Origin: Candidatus Magasanikiibacteriota bacterium
GTDB taxonomy: Bacteria > Patescibacteriota > Patescibacteriia > Magasanikbacterales > UBA922
Length of the DNA: 10,878 bases
Assembly (NCBI GenBank): GCA_003518365.1
Contig: DOYU01000012.1
Location: forward strand, 69,669-80,546
Direction of reading: 5' to 3'
In this document: positions 1 to 6,552 of the stretch, piece after piece
Layout of the letters: each line of letters opens with the position of its first letter
How positions within the stretch are numbered: the stretch's first letter is position 1
Made by a program: the position numbers and the translations under genes
Notes under the pieces: generated by a model
What the model saw: the letters and a program-made list of their open reading frames with translations, nothing else
Databases searched by the model: none
What the model was told of the DNA's origin: nothing

Positions 1-222
1 GCATTCTTTTATATTGGAAGAGATAAAGCACATGCTCGCCATGGCGAACCACGTACACCCGAAGCCGTGCTGTGGTTTATTGCTCTGATCGGCGGATCGC
101 TAGGCATGATCTTTGGGATGCGATTCTTCCATCATAAAACTAAGAAAATATCATTTCAACTTACCCTCGCACTTATTTGCGTGGTGCAACTTGCCGTGCT
201 TGTCTGGGTGCTAAAAAGATAG
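1..222 (+). CDS. DUF1294 family small membrane protein (C-terminal part)
   Basis: Frame 1 is open from the window edge to TAG at 220-222, giving 73 residues without a start, so the gene is cut at its 5' end. The visible part has the DUF1294 pattern: a DKA..R motif, then PEA, a hydrophobic segment with GGSLGM, an FGM..F.HKT.K motif, and a last hydrophobic helix ending in LKR. The family consists of short proteins with two or three membrane helices and no established biochemical function; some members are fused to a cold-shock domain, which cannot be judged here. The HKT.K motif and length match the family end well. It lies 44 nt upstream of the DsbA-like gene on the same strand and may share a transcript with it, since no terminator is seen between them. 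Confidence 0.85.
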   Translation, partial: AFFYIGRDKAHARHGEPRTPEAVLWFIALIGGSLGMIFGMRFFHHKTKKISFQLTLALICVVQLAVLVWVLKR

Positions 223-266
223 TATGCTATGTGCTACTGTAATGAGCATCTCTTAACTATATCTCT

Positions 267-917
267 ATGACCCAATCAACCAAAAGTATCCTCCTCTGGG
301 GAACAGTCATCCTCGGCACGATCGGCCTTGTCTGGCTCTTGGCATCTCTGGGCAGTGGCAGCACCGATTCACCACAATCGCTCAGTGATGGCATTACAGA
401 CACAGATCAAGTAAAAGGCACACGCAATGCGCAGGTGACGCTTGTTGAATATTCAGACTTCCAATGTCCGGCATGCAGCACTGTGTATCCCCTGCTCAAA
501 CAACTTTCACAAGAATTTCCAGATACGCTCGCTGTCGTGTATCGACACTATCCTCTGCGAAGCATCCACCCAAATGCGCAACTGTCCGCCCAAGCAGCAG
601 AGGCGGCAGGTCTGCAAAACAACTTTTGGGAAATGCATGATGTATTGTTCAACACCCAATCACAATGGTCATCTCTGCTAAATCCCACAGACTTTTTTGT
701 CCAGCTCGCAACATCACTCGGACTCAATACAGAACAATTCAAAACCGATCTTACCAGTAGCGCCGTCGAGGCTGTTGTGAATGATAGCTACGCCCGCGCG
801 ACCTCGATGAATCTCCCTGGAACTCCATCATTCTTTCTCAATGGCGAATCTATCCAAAATCCGGGATCATATGCTGGATTCAAATCACTCATCGAATCAG
901 CGCTGAGCGCTACGTAA
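267..917 (+). CDS. Membrane-anchored DsbA-like thiol-disulfide oxidoreductase
   Basis: A 216-residue protein with an N-terminal hydrophobic anchor (about residues 8-29), a short Ser/Thr-rich linker, and a DsbA/DSBA-like thioredoxin domain (about 48-214). The active site is C67-P-A-C70 in an FQCPAC context, and the cis-proline loop is GTP (P187) before SFF. The family oxidises or isomerises cysteines in exported proteins; the anchor puts the domain outside the membrane. The next gene, 10 nt downstream, encodes a VKOR-type membrane protein, the usual re-oxidant of such DsbA proteins, so the two probably form one electron-transfer pair. The ATG at 267 gives a proper anchor sequence. No clear Shine-Dalgarno is seen. 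The exact subfamily (DsbA, BdbD-like or DsbG-like) is not resolved; oxidase is favoured by the VKOR neighbour. Confidence 0.9.
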   Translation: MTQSTKSILLWGTVILGTIGLVWLLASLGSGSTDSPQSLSDGITDTDQVKGTRNAQVTLVEYSDFQCPACSTVYPLLKQLSQEFPDTLAVVYRHYPLRSIHPNAQLSAQAAEAAGLQNNFWEMHDVLFNTQSQWSSLLNPTDFFVQLATSLGLNTEQFKTDLTSSAVEAVVNDSYARATSMNLPGTPSFFLNGESIQNPGSYAGFKSLIESALSAT

Positions 918-927
918 TTTGTATTGT

Positions 928-1431
928 ATGAACACACAAGAAACAACACCAAAGGAACAGCCTCCAATCAAAAAAAACATCGTGCCACATACACTGTTTG
1001 CAATGATTTTTTTTGTCGTTGCAGTGCTTGGCTTTGCAGACTCGACATATCTGGCCGTAAAAAAACTTTCCGGCAGTCCAGTCACCTGTACCATTGTCCA
1101 TGGCTGTGAAATAGTCACGTCGAGCGTGTATTCAGAAATATTTGGCATTCCTGTCGCACTGCTTGGATCACTTTTTTATCTTACACTCATTATTCTAGCA
1201 GTCTTGTACTTTGACAAAAAAAAGAACGCAACACTCGTGCTCCTCGCAAAACTCACGTGGATTGGTTTGTTTGCATCAATCTACTTTATGGTCGTGCAAG
1301 CCGTAATCCTCGACGCCTACTGCATCTACTGCATCGGCTCTGCGATTACGTCTTCCACGCTGTTTGTTCTGGGAATGGTGTATCTGAAGAAGAATGGTGA
1401 GAGAAAAAAGAAAGAAAAGGACATTATATAG
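928..1431 (+). CDS. VKOR family quinone-linked disulfide generator
   Basis: From ATG 928 this is a 167-residue integral membrane protein with about four hydrophobic helices. The four redox cysteines of the bacterial VKOR family are present: the loop pair C54 and C60, and the CxxC pair C132-I-Y-C135 near the start of the last helix. The family motifs DST/Y (38-41) and SS.Y...FGIP.AL.G (65-80) are also there. VKOR proteins take electrons from a DsbA-type partner and pass them to quinone, making disulfides de novo. The gene follows the DsbA-like gene by 10 nt and is probably co-transcribed. An in-frame TTG at 919 would add three residues; ATG 928 is preferred because the family starts close to the first helix. 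A Lys-rich tail (KKNGERKKKEK) suggests a cytoplasmic C-terminus. Confidence 0.92.
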   Translation: MNTQETTPKEQPPIKKNIVPHTLFAMIFFVVAVLGFADSTYLAVKKLSGSPVTCTIVHGCEIVTSSVYSEIFGIPVALLGSLFYLTLIILAVLYFDKKKNATLVLLAKLTWIGLFASIYFMVVQAVILDAYCIYCIGSAITSSTLFVLGMVYLKKNGERKKKEKDII

Positions 1432-1446
1432 AGAAAGAAGTTAATT

Positions 1447-2175
1447 CTAATTGAAATAACAAAAAATCGGCATATGCCGATTTTTTTCTAAAAAGGAATC
1501 AAGCTCAAGCTTCTTTTTTTCTTCTCCCTGGGTAAGCCCAAAAATTTCATCTAATGTGAATGCGTTTAACTTTTGTAATTTGTCAGCAGCATCTCTATCA
1601 CGTTCAAAGCTATATCCTCTATCAAGAGTATCATCTCCCCCAAAATACTCATACGATCCCGCCTTTACATCTTCTTGTGTTCTGCCAAGAGAAGAAAAAC
1701 CTTTTATCGATACACAGGTACCAACTTCATAACCCGATATTCTTTTCTGCACAGCTGCAGTTGTTTCATCATTTTTTGTATCAAAATTCGTTACCAGTAC
1801 TGATGAAGTATATGTTCGCCCATCTGTATAATCAAATGCAACATTCACCACGAGAGATCCCTCTATATCGAGCATAGTTACTCTATATCTCTGTCCATCG
1901 ACGACGACATCAGACACGGCATATGTATCAGGGCCATGTTGCAATGAATCTTCTTTATCATGTAGGCTAGAAAGAGCCTTTGCTAATTCAGCTCTTAACT
2001 CTGGACTTTCGACCAAAATATTTCTCTTGGTCGCACTTGCAGAAACAACATCTTGAATCTGACGGCCGTCATTATAATCCCAAACAGCATCAAAATGTCT
2101 CCCCAATACAGTTCCTCTCTTCCCTGTGTCCCTTCTTTCTGCTATATGCGAAGATCCAGGTATCTCTGATGACAT
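1447..2175 (-). CDS. Hypothetical protein, no family recognised
   Basis: A 242-residue soluble protein on the minus strand, starting at ATG 2175. I recognise no domain. There is no signal peptide or membrane segment. The N-terminal 25 residues are Ser/Arg/Gly-rich and probably disordered; residues about 80-150 are predicted beta-rich, with alternating hydrophobics (YAVSDVVVDGQRYRVTMLDIEGSLVVNVAFDY); the C-terminal part is charged and probably helical (DEIFGLTQGEEKKKLELDSFLEK). It is preceded by a promoter-like sequence (2202-2229) but no good Shine-Dalgarno. The open frame is long for an AT-rich stretch and the facing strand offers only short frames, which supports a real gene. The last codons overlap the palindromic terminator at 1461-1486, so the extreme C-terminus may not be under protein-level selection. 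Confidence 0.6.
   Translation of the reverse strand: MSSEIPGSSHIAERRDTGKRGTVLGRHFDAVWDYNDGRQIQDVVSASATKRNILVESPELRAELAKALSSLHDKEDSLQHGPDTYAVSDVVVDGQRYRVTMLDIEGSLVVNVAFDYTDGRTYTSSVLVTNFDTKNDETTAAVQKRISGYEVGTCVSIKGFSSLGRTQEDVKAGSYEYFGGDDTLDRGYSFERDRDAADKLQKLNAFTLDEIFGLTQGEEKKKLELDSFLEKNRHMPIFCYFN
1461..1486. terminator. Bidirectional intrinsic terminator (perfect 26-bp palindrome)
   Basis: The 26 bases are a perfect inverted repeat: A6, then TCGGCATATGCCGA, then T6, so each strand reads as GC-rich stem plus U-tract. It ends the DsbA/VKOR transcript on plus and the facing orphan gene on minus. It lies inside the last codons of the minus-strand gene (stop at 1447-1449), so that gene's C-terminal residues (RHMPIFCYFN) are partly encoded by the terminator stem. 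Confidence 0.85.
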
Positions 2176-2201
2176 AATTATGATTATGATGAATATATTC
2201 T

Positions 2202-2229
2202 ATTGTAGACTACTCATGAAAAAAGTCAA
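2202..2229 (-). promoter_or_regulatory. Sigma70-type promoter candidate for the 242-aa orphan
   Basis: Read on minus: TTGACT, 16-nt spacer, TACAAT. The -10 lies 27 nt upstream of the ATG at 2175. One mismatch per hexamer. Confidence 0.5.
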
Positions 2230-2328
2230 CGAAGTATCTTTCCTGACTGTACAATAAAAAGTGTGCTATATTCCCACGTTACAGGTGTCTCTCACATCGC
2301 GAATGTAAGCTCGCATGAGCGACAACAC

Positions 2329-2358
2329 TTTACAAAACTATTTTATTTTTTGTATACT
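2329..2358 (+). promoter_or_regulatory. Promoter candidate for the lamin-tail/PKD surface protein
   Basis: TTTACA (2329-2334), 18-nt AT-rich spacer, TATACT (2353-2358), placing the transcript start about 25 nt before the ATG. The preceding 2230-2328 holds no gene that I can see, only a small GCTC/GAGC hairpin around 2309-2320. Confidence 0.5.
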
Positions 2359-2379
2359 ATTTTTATGTAATTCATGTTT

Positions 2380-2388
2380 AAAGGAGGG
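2380..2388 (+). promoter_or_regulatory. Strong Shine-Dalgarno of the surface-protein gene
   Basis: AAAGGAGGG ends 2 nt before ATG 2391 (3 nt from the AGGAGG core). It is one of only two strong Shine-Dalgarno sequences in the window and fixes the start of this gene. Confidence 0.8.
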
Positions 2389-2390
2389 AT

Positions 2391-5300
2391 ATGAAACAAG
2401 ATGTTTTTCTTTTTCTTTTCACACTCACCCTCATTGGAAGTGTGTTTTTATTTTTTACACAGCAAGCACATGGTGACGCGCCAAGTATTGTTATTACGGA
2501 AATTGGAGCGTATGAATTGAGTGGTGAAGAATGGATAGAGATTTATAACGCTTCGAGTGTTCCTGTAGATCTCGATGGTTGGAAATTTGTAGAAGCAGGT
2601 GCCAATCATACTATTACTTCTACCGTTGAACACGATAGGATACTTCCCAGTGAATCATACGCTGTCATAGCCCAAAATGATGAACTGTTCCGAGCAAAGT
2701 ATCCTGAGGTTACGACGATCATATTGGATAGCTCATGGAGCACACTCAATGAAAGTGGTGAAGAAATAGGATTGAAAAATGCCGATGGCGATATCGTCGA
2801 ACAATTCACATACATCGAAGCTCCAGACTTCTCCCTCGAACGTATTGATCCAAATGTACAAGACTATTCTGAAACAAATTGGAAAGAACATCCGGATGGC
2901 AATACCGTCGGGCAACAAAACTATTGGCATGTCGGGACAGAACATGAAGAAGAAACAAATGAACCACCAACGGCAATATTCAGCATCTCTACATCAACAA
3001 CACACATCGGTGTACAGATCACATTTGACGCATCTGATTCTACAGATGATGTAGGTGTTGAAACGTATGCCTGGAATTTTGGTGATGAAACAAACGCGAC
3101 CGACGTGACAGCAACGCATTCCTATACAGCAATAGGCAATTACGACGTCATACTTACTGTCACAGATACTGATGGTGAATCAGCTTCGTCCACACAAATC
3201 ATTCACATCATAGAACAAGAAGAAGTGCCTCCAGACACAACGCCAACAACAGCAACAGACGACATTCACATAAATGAATTTGTCTCAAATCCAAATACAG
3301 ATGAATTTGAATGGATCGAATTGTACAATGCCTCCACATCGTCAGTTGATCTGACTGGTTGGACGCTCCACGATGGCGCAGGACAAATTGCTGCGCCAAC
3401 AACAACCATTGCAGCACAAGGATTTGTCGTGATTGAACTCAGCTCGAGCAAATTGAATAATGGTGGCGACATCATCGTGCTCAAAAATCCTGAGGATACC
3501 AACGTAGACGAGATATCCTACGGCGACTGGGAAAACGCAACGAGTGCCGCACCGGCAAAAGGCAATGCACTCGCCAAGAGTGAGGAGAACACATGGCAAG
3601 AAACCACCACACCAACAAAAGGAGCTGCCAATACAATTACTGCGCCAGTAACCCAGCCACCTTCGTCTTCAGGTGGTGGAGGCGGCGGCAGTACTCCAGC
3701 TCCTTCTCAACAGGTCTTTGATGCAGGCGTGGTGGTGATAAACGAACTCGTGTCTGATCCACGAGATGATGAAACAGAGTTTGTAGAACTATTCAACACC
3801 AGTGACACCGCAATAACACTCGACGGATGGTGGCTCGAAGACGGCAGTGAAGCAAAGACAATGCTTGAAGGAAACATTGCTGCGAAAAAATTTATTGTCA
3901 TCGACACACCAAAAGGAAATCTCAATAATAGTGGCGACATCGTCATGCTGTTTGATCCCACAGGAAAAAAGATTGATAGCATCACGTACGGCACATGGGA
4001 CGATGGCGATACCAGTGACAATGCACCAGCTCCACCAGATCCACTCAGCATCGCACGCAGGCTCGATGGCCTTGATGCAGACAATGATTTTTATGATTTC
4101 GTCTTGACCGATACCATTACAAAAGGAACACCAAACATTATTTCTCTCACCACAGAAAGTGACTCTGGAACAGGACAAGTCCTTGGCACAAAAATATTTT
4201 CGTCCGAAGTACACATCACAGAAATCTACCCAAATCCACCCGGCTCAGATAGTGAAGATGAATTTATTGAACTCTACAACACGAGCGACAAGACCGTCGA
4301 CATCACCGGCTGGAAACTCGGCGATAGTTCAAAAAAACGGTACACCATCACTGATGGGCAGATGACACCAGGTGCATATCTCGTGTTAAAACGGGCAACC
4401 ACCGGCATCGCGCTCAACAACAGTGGCGGCGAAGAAGTCGGACTCTATGACCCAAATGGCGCGATAGTAGAAAAAGCACAATACGCTGGCAGCGCAGCAG
4501 AAGGACAGAGCTGGGCGCGAAAAGAAGACGGATCCTGGGCATGGACCACAGAAGTCACACCGAGCGAAGCAAATGTGATAGAAGGAAAAAGTGCTGCACC
4601 TATTATTGCGATTGCGGTAGATACCGAAGTGGCAGTAGACGAACACGTCCTCTTTGATGCCTCAGACACAACCGATCCTGAATCAGAAGCAATGACCTTT
4701 GTCTGGAGCTTTGGTGACAATAGTACTGATGAAGGCGATGTGCTCAAACATGCTTTTGGAGAAGAAGGCACCTATACCGTGACGCTCGCCGTGACAGACG
4801 CAAGCGGCAACACGAGCAGCAAAGACGTCATTATCATGGTAAAAAATCGTCTTTCTTTTGTTGGTGGGTTTAATGCTGAGACACCGATTGAAAAAATCGA
4901 TATTTCAGAAATCCTTCCCAATCCAGAAGGATCAGATACCACAGAATTTATTGAACTGTACAATCCAACAGACGAAGTCATTGATCTTACAGATATGAAA
5001 CTTGATGACGAAGAAGGCGGATCGCGAGCATACACTATTCCAGAGGGGACAAAGATTGAACCAGGACAATATCTGGTGTTTGGAAGACAAGATACAAAAC
5101 TTGCATTAAATAACACAACAGACAGCGCGCGTATTCTCTATCCAGACGGCACCGTACTTCGCGATATTCGCTATGATGATGTACTCGAAGGGCACAGCTA
5201 TGTCCGCGATCAAAACGATGAATGGATATGGACCAGCTCACTCACACCAGGCACTGCGACCATTCTCTCGCCTCCGGACGAAGGCAAAGCAAGCAAGACA

Positions 5301-6143
5301 ACGACCAAAAGTAAGATGGTGAAACCTGTCATAAAAACAACGCTTGCCATGCTCAGAAGTGAAGATATTGGCGACACAGTAACACTCAGTGGAACAGTGG
5401 CAGTCCTCCCCGGCGTCTTTGGCACGCAGTATTTTTATATTGTTGACACGATAGCAGGCGACAATATAGTCACGTCTACAGAACAAACAGACGAATCACA
5501 AGACATACTTGCAAGCAATGCAACGCCTGGCGCGCAAGTGTATATGTTTAGCAAAGATTTTCCAAAGATGGAGATAGGTGACATCGTGCAAGTCACCGGA
5601 GAAATCTCTGAATCAGGTGGGGAAACACGTATCAAGCTCAAAGAAAAAACTGATATCACCGTACTCGAACATAGTGCACTCCCGACTGGCGTGGCGACTG
5701 ACATAGCAGACATCGGGGAAGAACGAGAAGGATGGCTTGTGGAATTGCATGGCGAAATAACAGAACTGAAATCCTCCTATATGTATCTCGATGATGGGAC
5801 AGATGAAGTCAAAGTGTACTTCCAACGAGGTGCTGGCATTGCACCAAAAATCTATCAGCTCGGTGACCTCGCGCGTGTCACTGGCATTGTCGGACAAACA
5901 AAAACCGGCTATCGCATGCTCCCGCGTTCGCCGCACGACATTGTGAAAACAGGGGTAATCGAAGAGGTAATCATAGAACGAGAAGCGGCAGCAGAAGAAA
6001 GCAATAAAGAAATCGCAGAAAAATATCTCACAGCAACAGCCGGTGGACTCACTGCCATCATCGTAGGGCTAGTAGCAAAAACAGAAAACAGTCCGTTCAA
6101 AAAAATCATGATGTTCTTCAAACGAAAAAAGAAAAAAGAGTAA
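2391..6143 (+). CDS. Giant membrane-anchored surface protein: five lamin-tail domains, two PKD domains, OB-fold-like region
   Basis: A 1250-residue exported protein. Order: signal peptide 1-28 (hydrophobic core, AHG before the likely cleavage site); lamin-tail domain (LTD) 1 about 33-165 (EWIEIYN at 47-53); PKD 1 about 192-275 (WNFGD at 228-232); LTD 2 about 291-410; a Pro/Ser/Gly linker with six glycines at 428-433; LTD 3 about 447-585; LTD 4 about 606-733; PKD 2 about 736-820 (WSFGD); LTD 5 about 833-960; a beta-rich region about 982-1187 resembling one or two OB folds (VTLSGTV, GDIVQVTGEI, GDLARVTGIV); a membrane helix about 1211-1229; a Lys/Arg-rich tail. Each LTD carries the E-F/W-I/V-E-L/I-Y/F-N signature. 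Bacterial LTD and PKD domains are common in secreted adhesins and nuclease-associated proteins; no catalytic domain is seen here. The helix plus KRKKKKE tail indicates anchoring with a cytoplasmic C-terminus, not an LPXTG or PEP-CTERM signal. There is no cysteine in the whole protein. Role inferred: cell-surface scaffold, perhaps binding host, polymer or DNA. Confidence 0.88.
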   Translation: MKQDVFLFLFTLTLIGSVFLFFTQQAHGDAPSIVITEIGAYELSGEEWIEIYNASSVPVDLDGWKFVEAGANHTITSTVEHDRILPSESYAVIAQNDELFRAKYPEVTTIILDSSWSTLNESGEEIGLKNADGDIVEQFTYIEAPDFSLERIDPNVQDYSETNWKEHPDGNTVGQQNYWHVGTEHEEETNEPPTAIFSISTSTTHIGVQITFDASDSTDDVGVETYAWNFGDETNATDVTATHSYTAIGNYDVILTVTDTDGESASSTQIIHIIEQEEVPPDTTPTTATDDIHINEFVSNPNTDEFEWIELYNASTSSVDLTGWTLHDGAGQIAAPTTTIAAQGFVVIELSSSKLNNGGDIIVLKNPEDTNVDEISYGDWENATSAAPAKGNALAKSEENTWQETTTPTKGAANTITAPVTQPPSSSGGGGGGSTPAPSQQVFDAGVVVINELVSDPRDDETEFVELFNTSDTAITLDGWWLEDGSEAKTMLEGNIAAKKFIVIDTPKGNLNNSGDIVMLFDPTGKKIDSITYGTWDDGDTSDNAPAPPDPLSIARRLDGLDADNDFYDFVLTDTITKGTPNIISLTTESDSGTGQVLGTKIFSSEVHITEIYPNPPGSDSEDEFIELYNTSDKTVDITGWKLGDSSKKRYTITDGQMTPGAYLVLKRATTGIALNNSGGEEVGLYDPNGAIVEKAQYAGSAAEGQSWARKEDGSWAWTTEVTPSEANVIEGKSAAPIIAIAVDTEVAVDEHVLFDASDTTDPESEAMTFVWSFGDNSTDEGDVLKHAFGEEGTYTVTLAVTDASGNTSSKDVIIMVKNRLSFVGGFNAETPIEKIDISEILPNPEGSDTTEFIELYNPTDEVIDLTDMKLDDEEGGSRAYTIPEGTKIEPGQYLVFGRQDTKLALNNTTDSARILYPDGTVLRDIRYDDVLEGHSYVRDQNDEWIWTSSLTPGTATILSPPDEGKASKTTTKSKMVKPVIKTTLAMLRSEDIGDTVTLSGTVAVLPGVFGTQYFYIVDTIAGDNIVTSTEQTDESQDILASNATPGAQVYMFSKDFPKMEIGDIVQVTGEISESGGETRIKLKEKTDITVLEHSALPTGVATDIADIGEEREGWLVELHGEITELKSSYMYLDDGTDEVKVYFQRGAGIAPKIYQLGDLARVTGIVGQTKTGYRMLPRSPHDIVKTGVIEEVIIEREAAAEESNKEIAEKYLTATAGGLTAIIVGLVAKTENSPFKKIMMFFKRKKKKE

Positions 6144-6195
6144 ATGCCCACATGAAAGTGGAGCACATTGAATCCAAAAATTGGCTTAAACGTAA

Positions 6196-6257
6196 AACAT
6201 CCGCACCTCCTCACTCTACTCCGAATGTTTTCGAAGCACAGTGAGCAGCGGATGTTT
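6196..6257. terminator. Long composite hairpin terminator after the surface-protein gene
   Basis: AAAACATCCGC (6196-6206) pairs with GCGGATGTTTT (6247-6257). Inside, CTCACT pairs with AGTGAG, and the apex can form CGAA/TTCG. The A- and T-ends make it usable from both strands: for the plus gene ending at 6143 and for the small minus gene ending at 6318. The apical part is less regular than in an ordinary terminator. Confidence 0.6.
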
Positions 6258-6317
6258 TTCCATCTTCCGTTGCTCGGTTGTAGGGCCAAAACAGACTCCA
6301 GGACGCGTTCTTGCTCT

Positions 6318-6443
6318 TCATGCTCCGAATGCTCCGATATTCTCCGCGAACCAATGGAAGAGCCCAAGTGCGTATGCAAGTGTAGCACCGATCAACAAGA
6401 TCGGCTCAGCATACACGGAAACGAGCTGCTTGACCCACGGCAT
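6318..6443 (-). CDS. 41-residue putative small membrane protein
   Basis: A short frame on the minus strand from ATG 6443 to TGA 6318-6320. The product begins MPWVKQLVSVYAEP and has one hydrophobic helix (about residues 13-33) rich in Ala, Leu and Gly, then WFAENIGAFGA. GGAGG at 6450-6454 sits 6 nt before this ATG; a second ATG directly upstream (6446) would add one Met but at only 3-nt spacing. A promoter (TTGTAC, 17 nt, TACGAT) lies upstream at 6471-6499, and the composite hairpin at 6196-6257 can end the transcript. I do not recognise the family. Promoter, Shine-Dalgarno and a coherent hydrophobic product together make it more credible than chance. It is divergent from the antiporter gene, so a link to that transporter is possible but unproven. 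Confidence 0.55.
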   Translation of the reverse strand: MPWVKQLVSVYAEPILLIGATLAYALGLFHWFAENIGAFGA

Positions 6444-6449
6444 CATGCA

Positions 6450-6454
6450 CCTCC
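6450..6454 (-). promoter_or_regulatory. Shine-Dalgarno of the small membrane protein
   Basis: GGAGG on the minus strand, 6 nt before ATG 6443 and 3 nt before ATG 6446. The spacing favours the second ATG as the start. Confidence 0.55.
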
Positions 6455-6470
6455 AGCAAAAGATACTTCT

Positions 6471-6499
6471 ATCGTACTCCTTCTACAAAAAATGTACAA
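6471..6499 (-). promoter_or_regulatory. Promoter candidate for the small membrane protein
   Basis: On minus: TTGTAC (6499-6494), 17-nt spacer, TACGAT (6476-6471). Predicted start near 6464, giving a leader of about 20 nt that contains the GGAGG. Confidence 0.45.
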
Positions 6500-6529
6500 A
6501 AAAATGCACTGCAGTGAAAAGCAAAAATC

Positions 6530-6538
6530 TGGTATACT
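6530..6538 (+). promoter_or_regulatory. Extended -10 promoter of the antiporter gene
   Basis: TGGTATACT fits an extended -10 (TGn plus TATACT) with no good -35. Transcription would start near 6545, only about 8 nt before ATG 6553, so the mRNA would be almost leaderless; no Shine-Dalgarno is present. Confidence 0.5.
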
Positions 6539-6552
6539 GTAAGAACGTTTTT

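Noticed and set aside
6080..6143. LPXTG or PEP-CTERM sorting signal on the surface protein
   Set aside because: Neither motif is present; only a membrane helix and a basic tail are seen.
5909..6388. Minus-strand 159-codon frame at the end of the surface-protein gene
   Set aside because: It overlaps the coding plus strand and the composite terminator; the smaller frame at 6318-6443 has the promoter and Shine-Dalgarno instead.
6241..6552. N-terminal extension of the antiporter frame
   Set aside because: The extra 104 residues are Cys/Ser/Lys-rich and not membrane-like, precede the promoter and lie over the opposite small gene.
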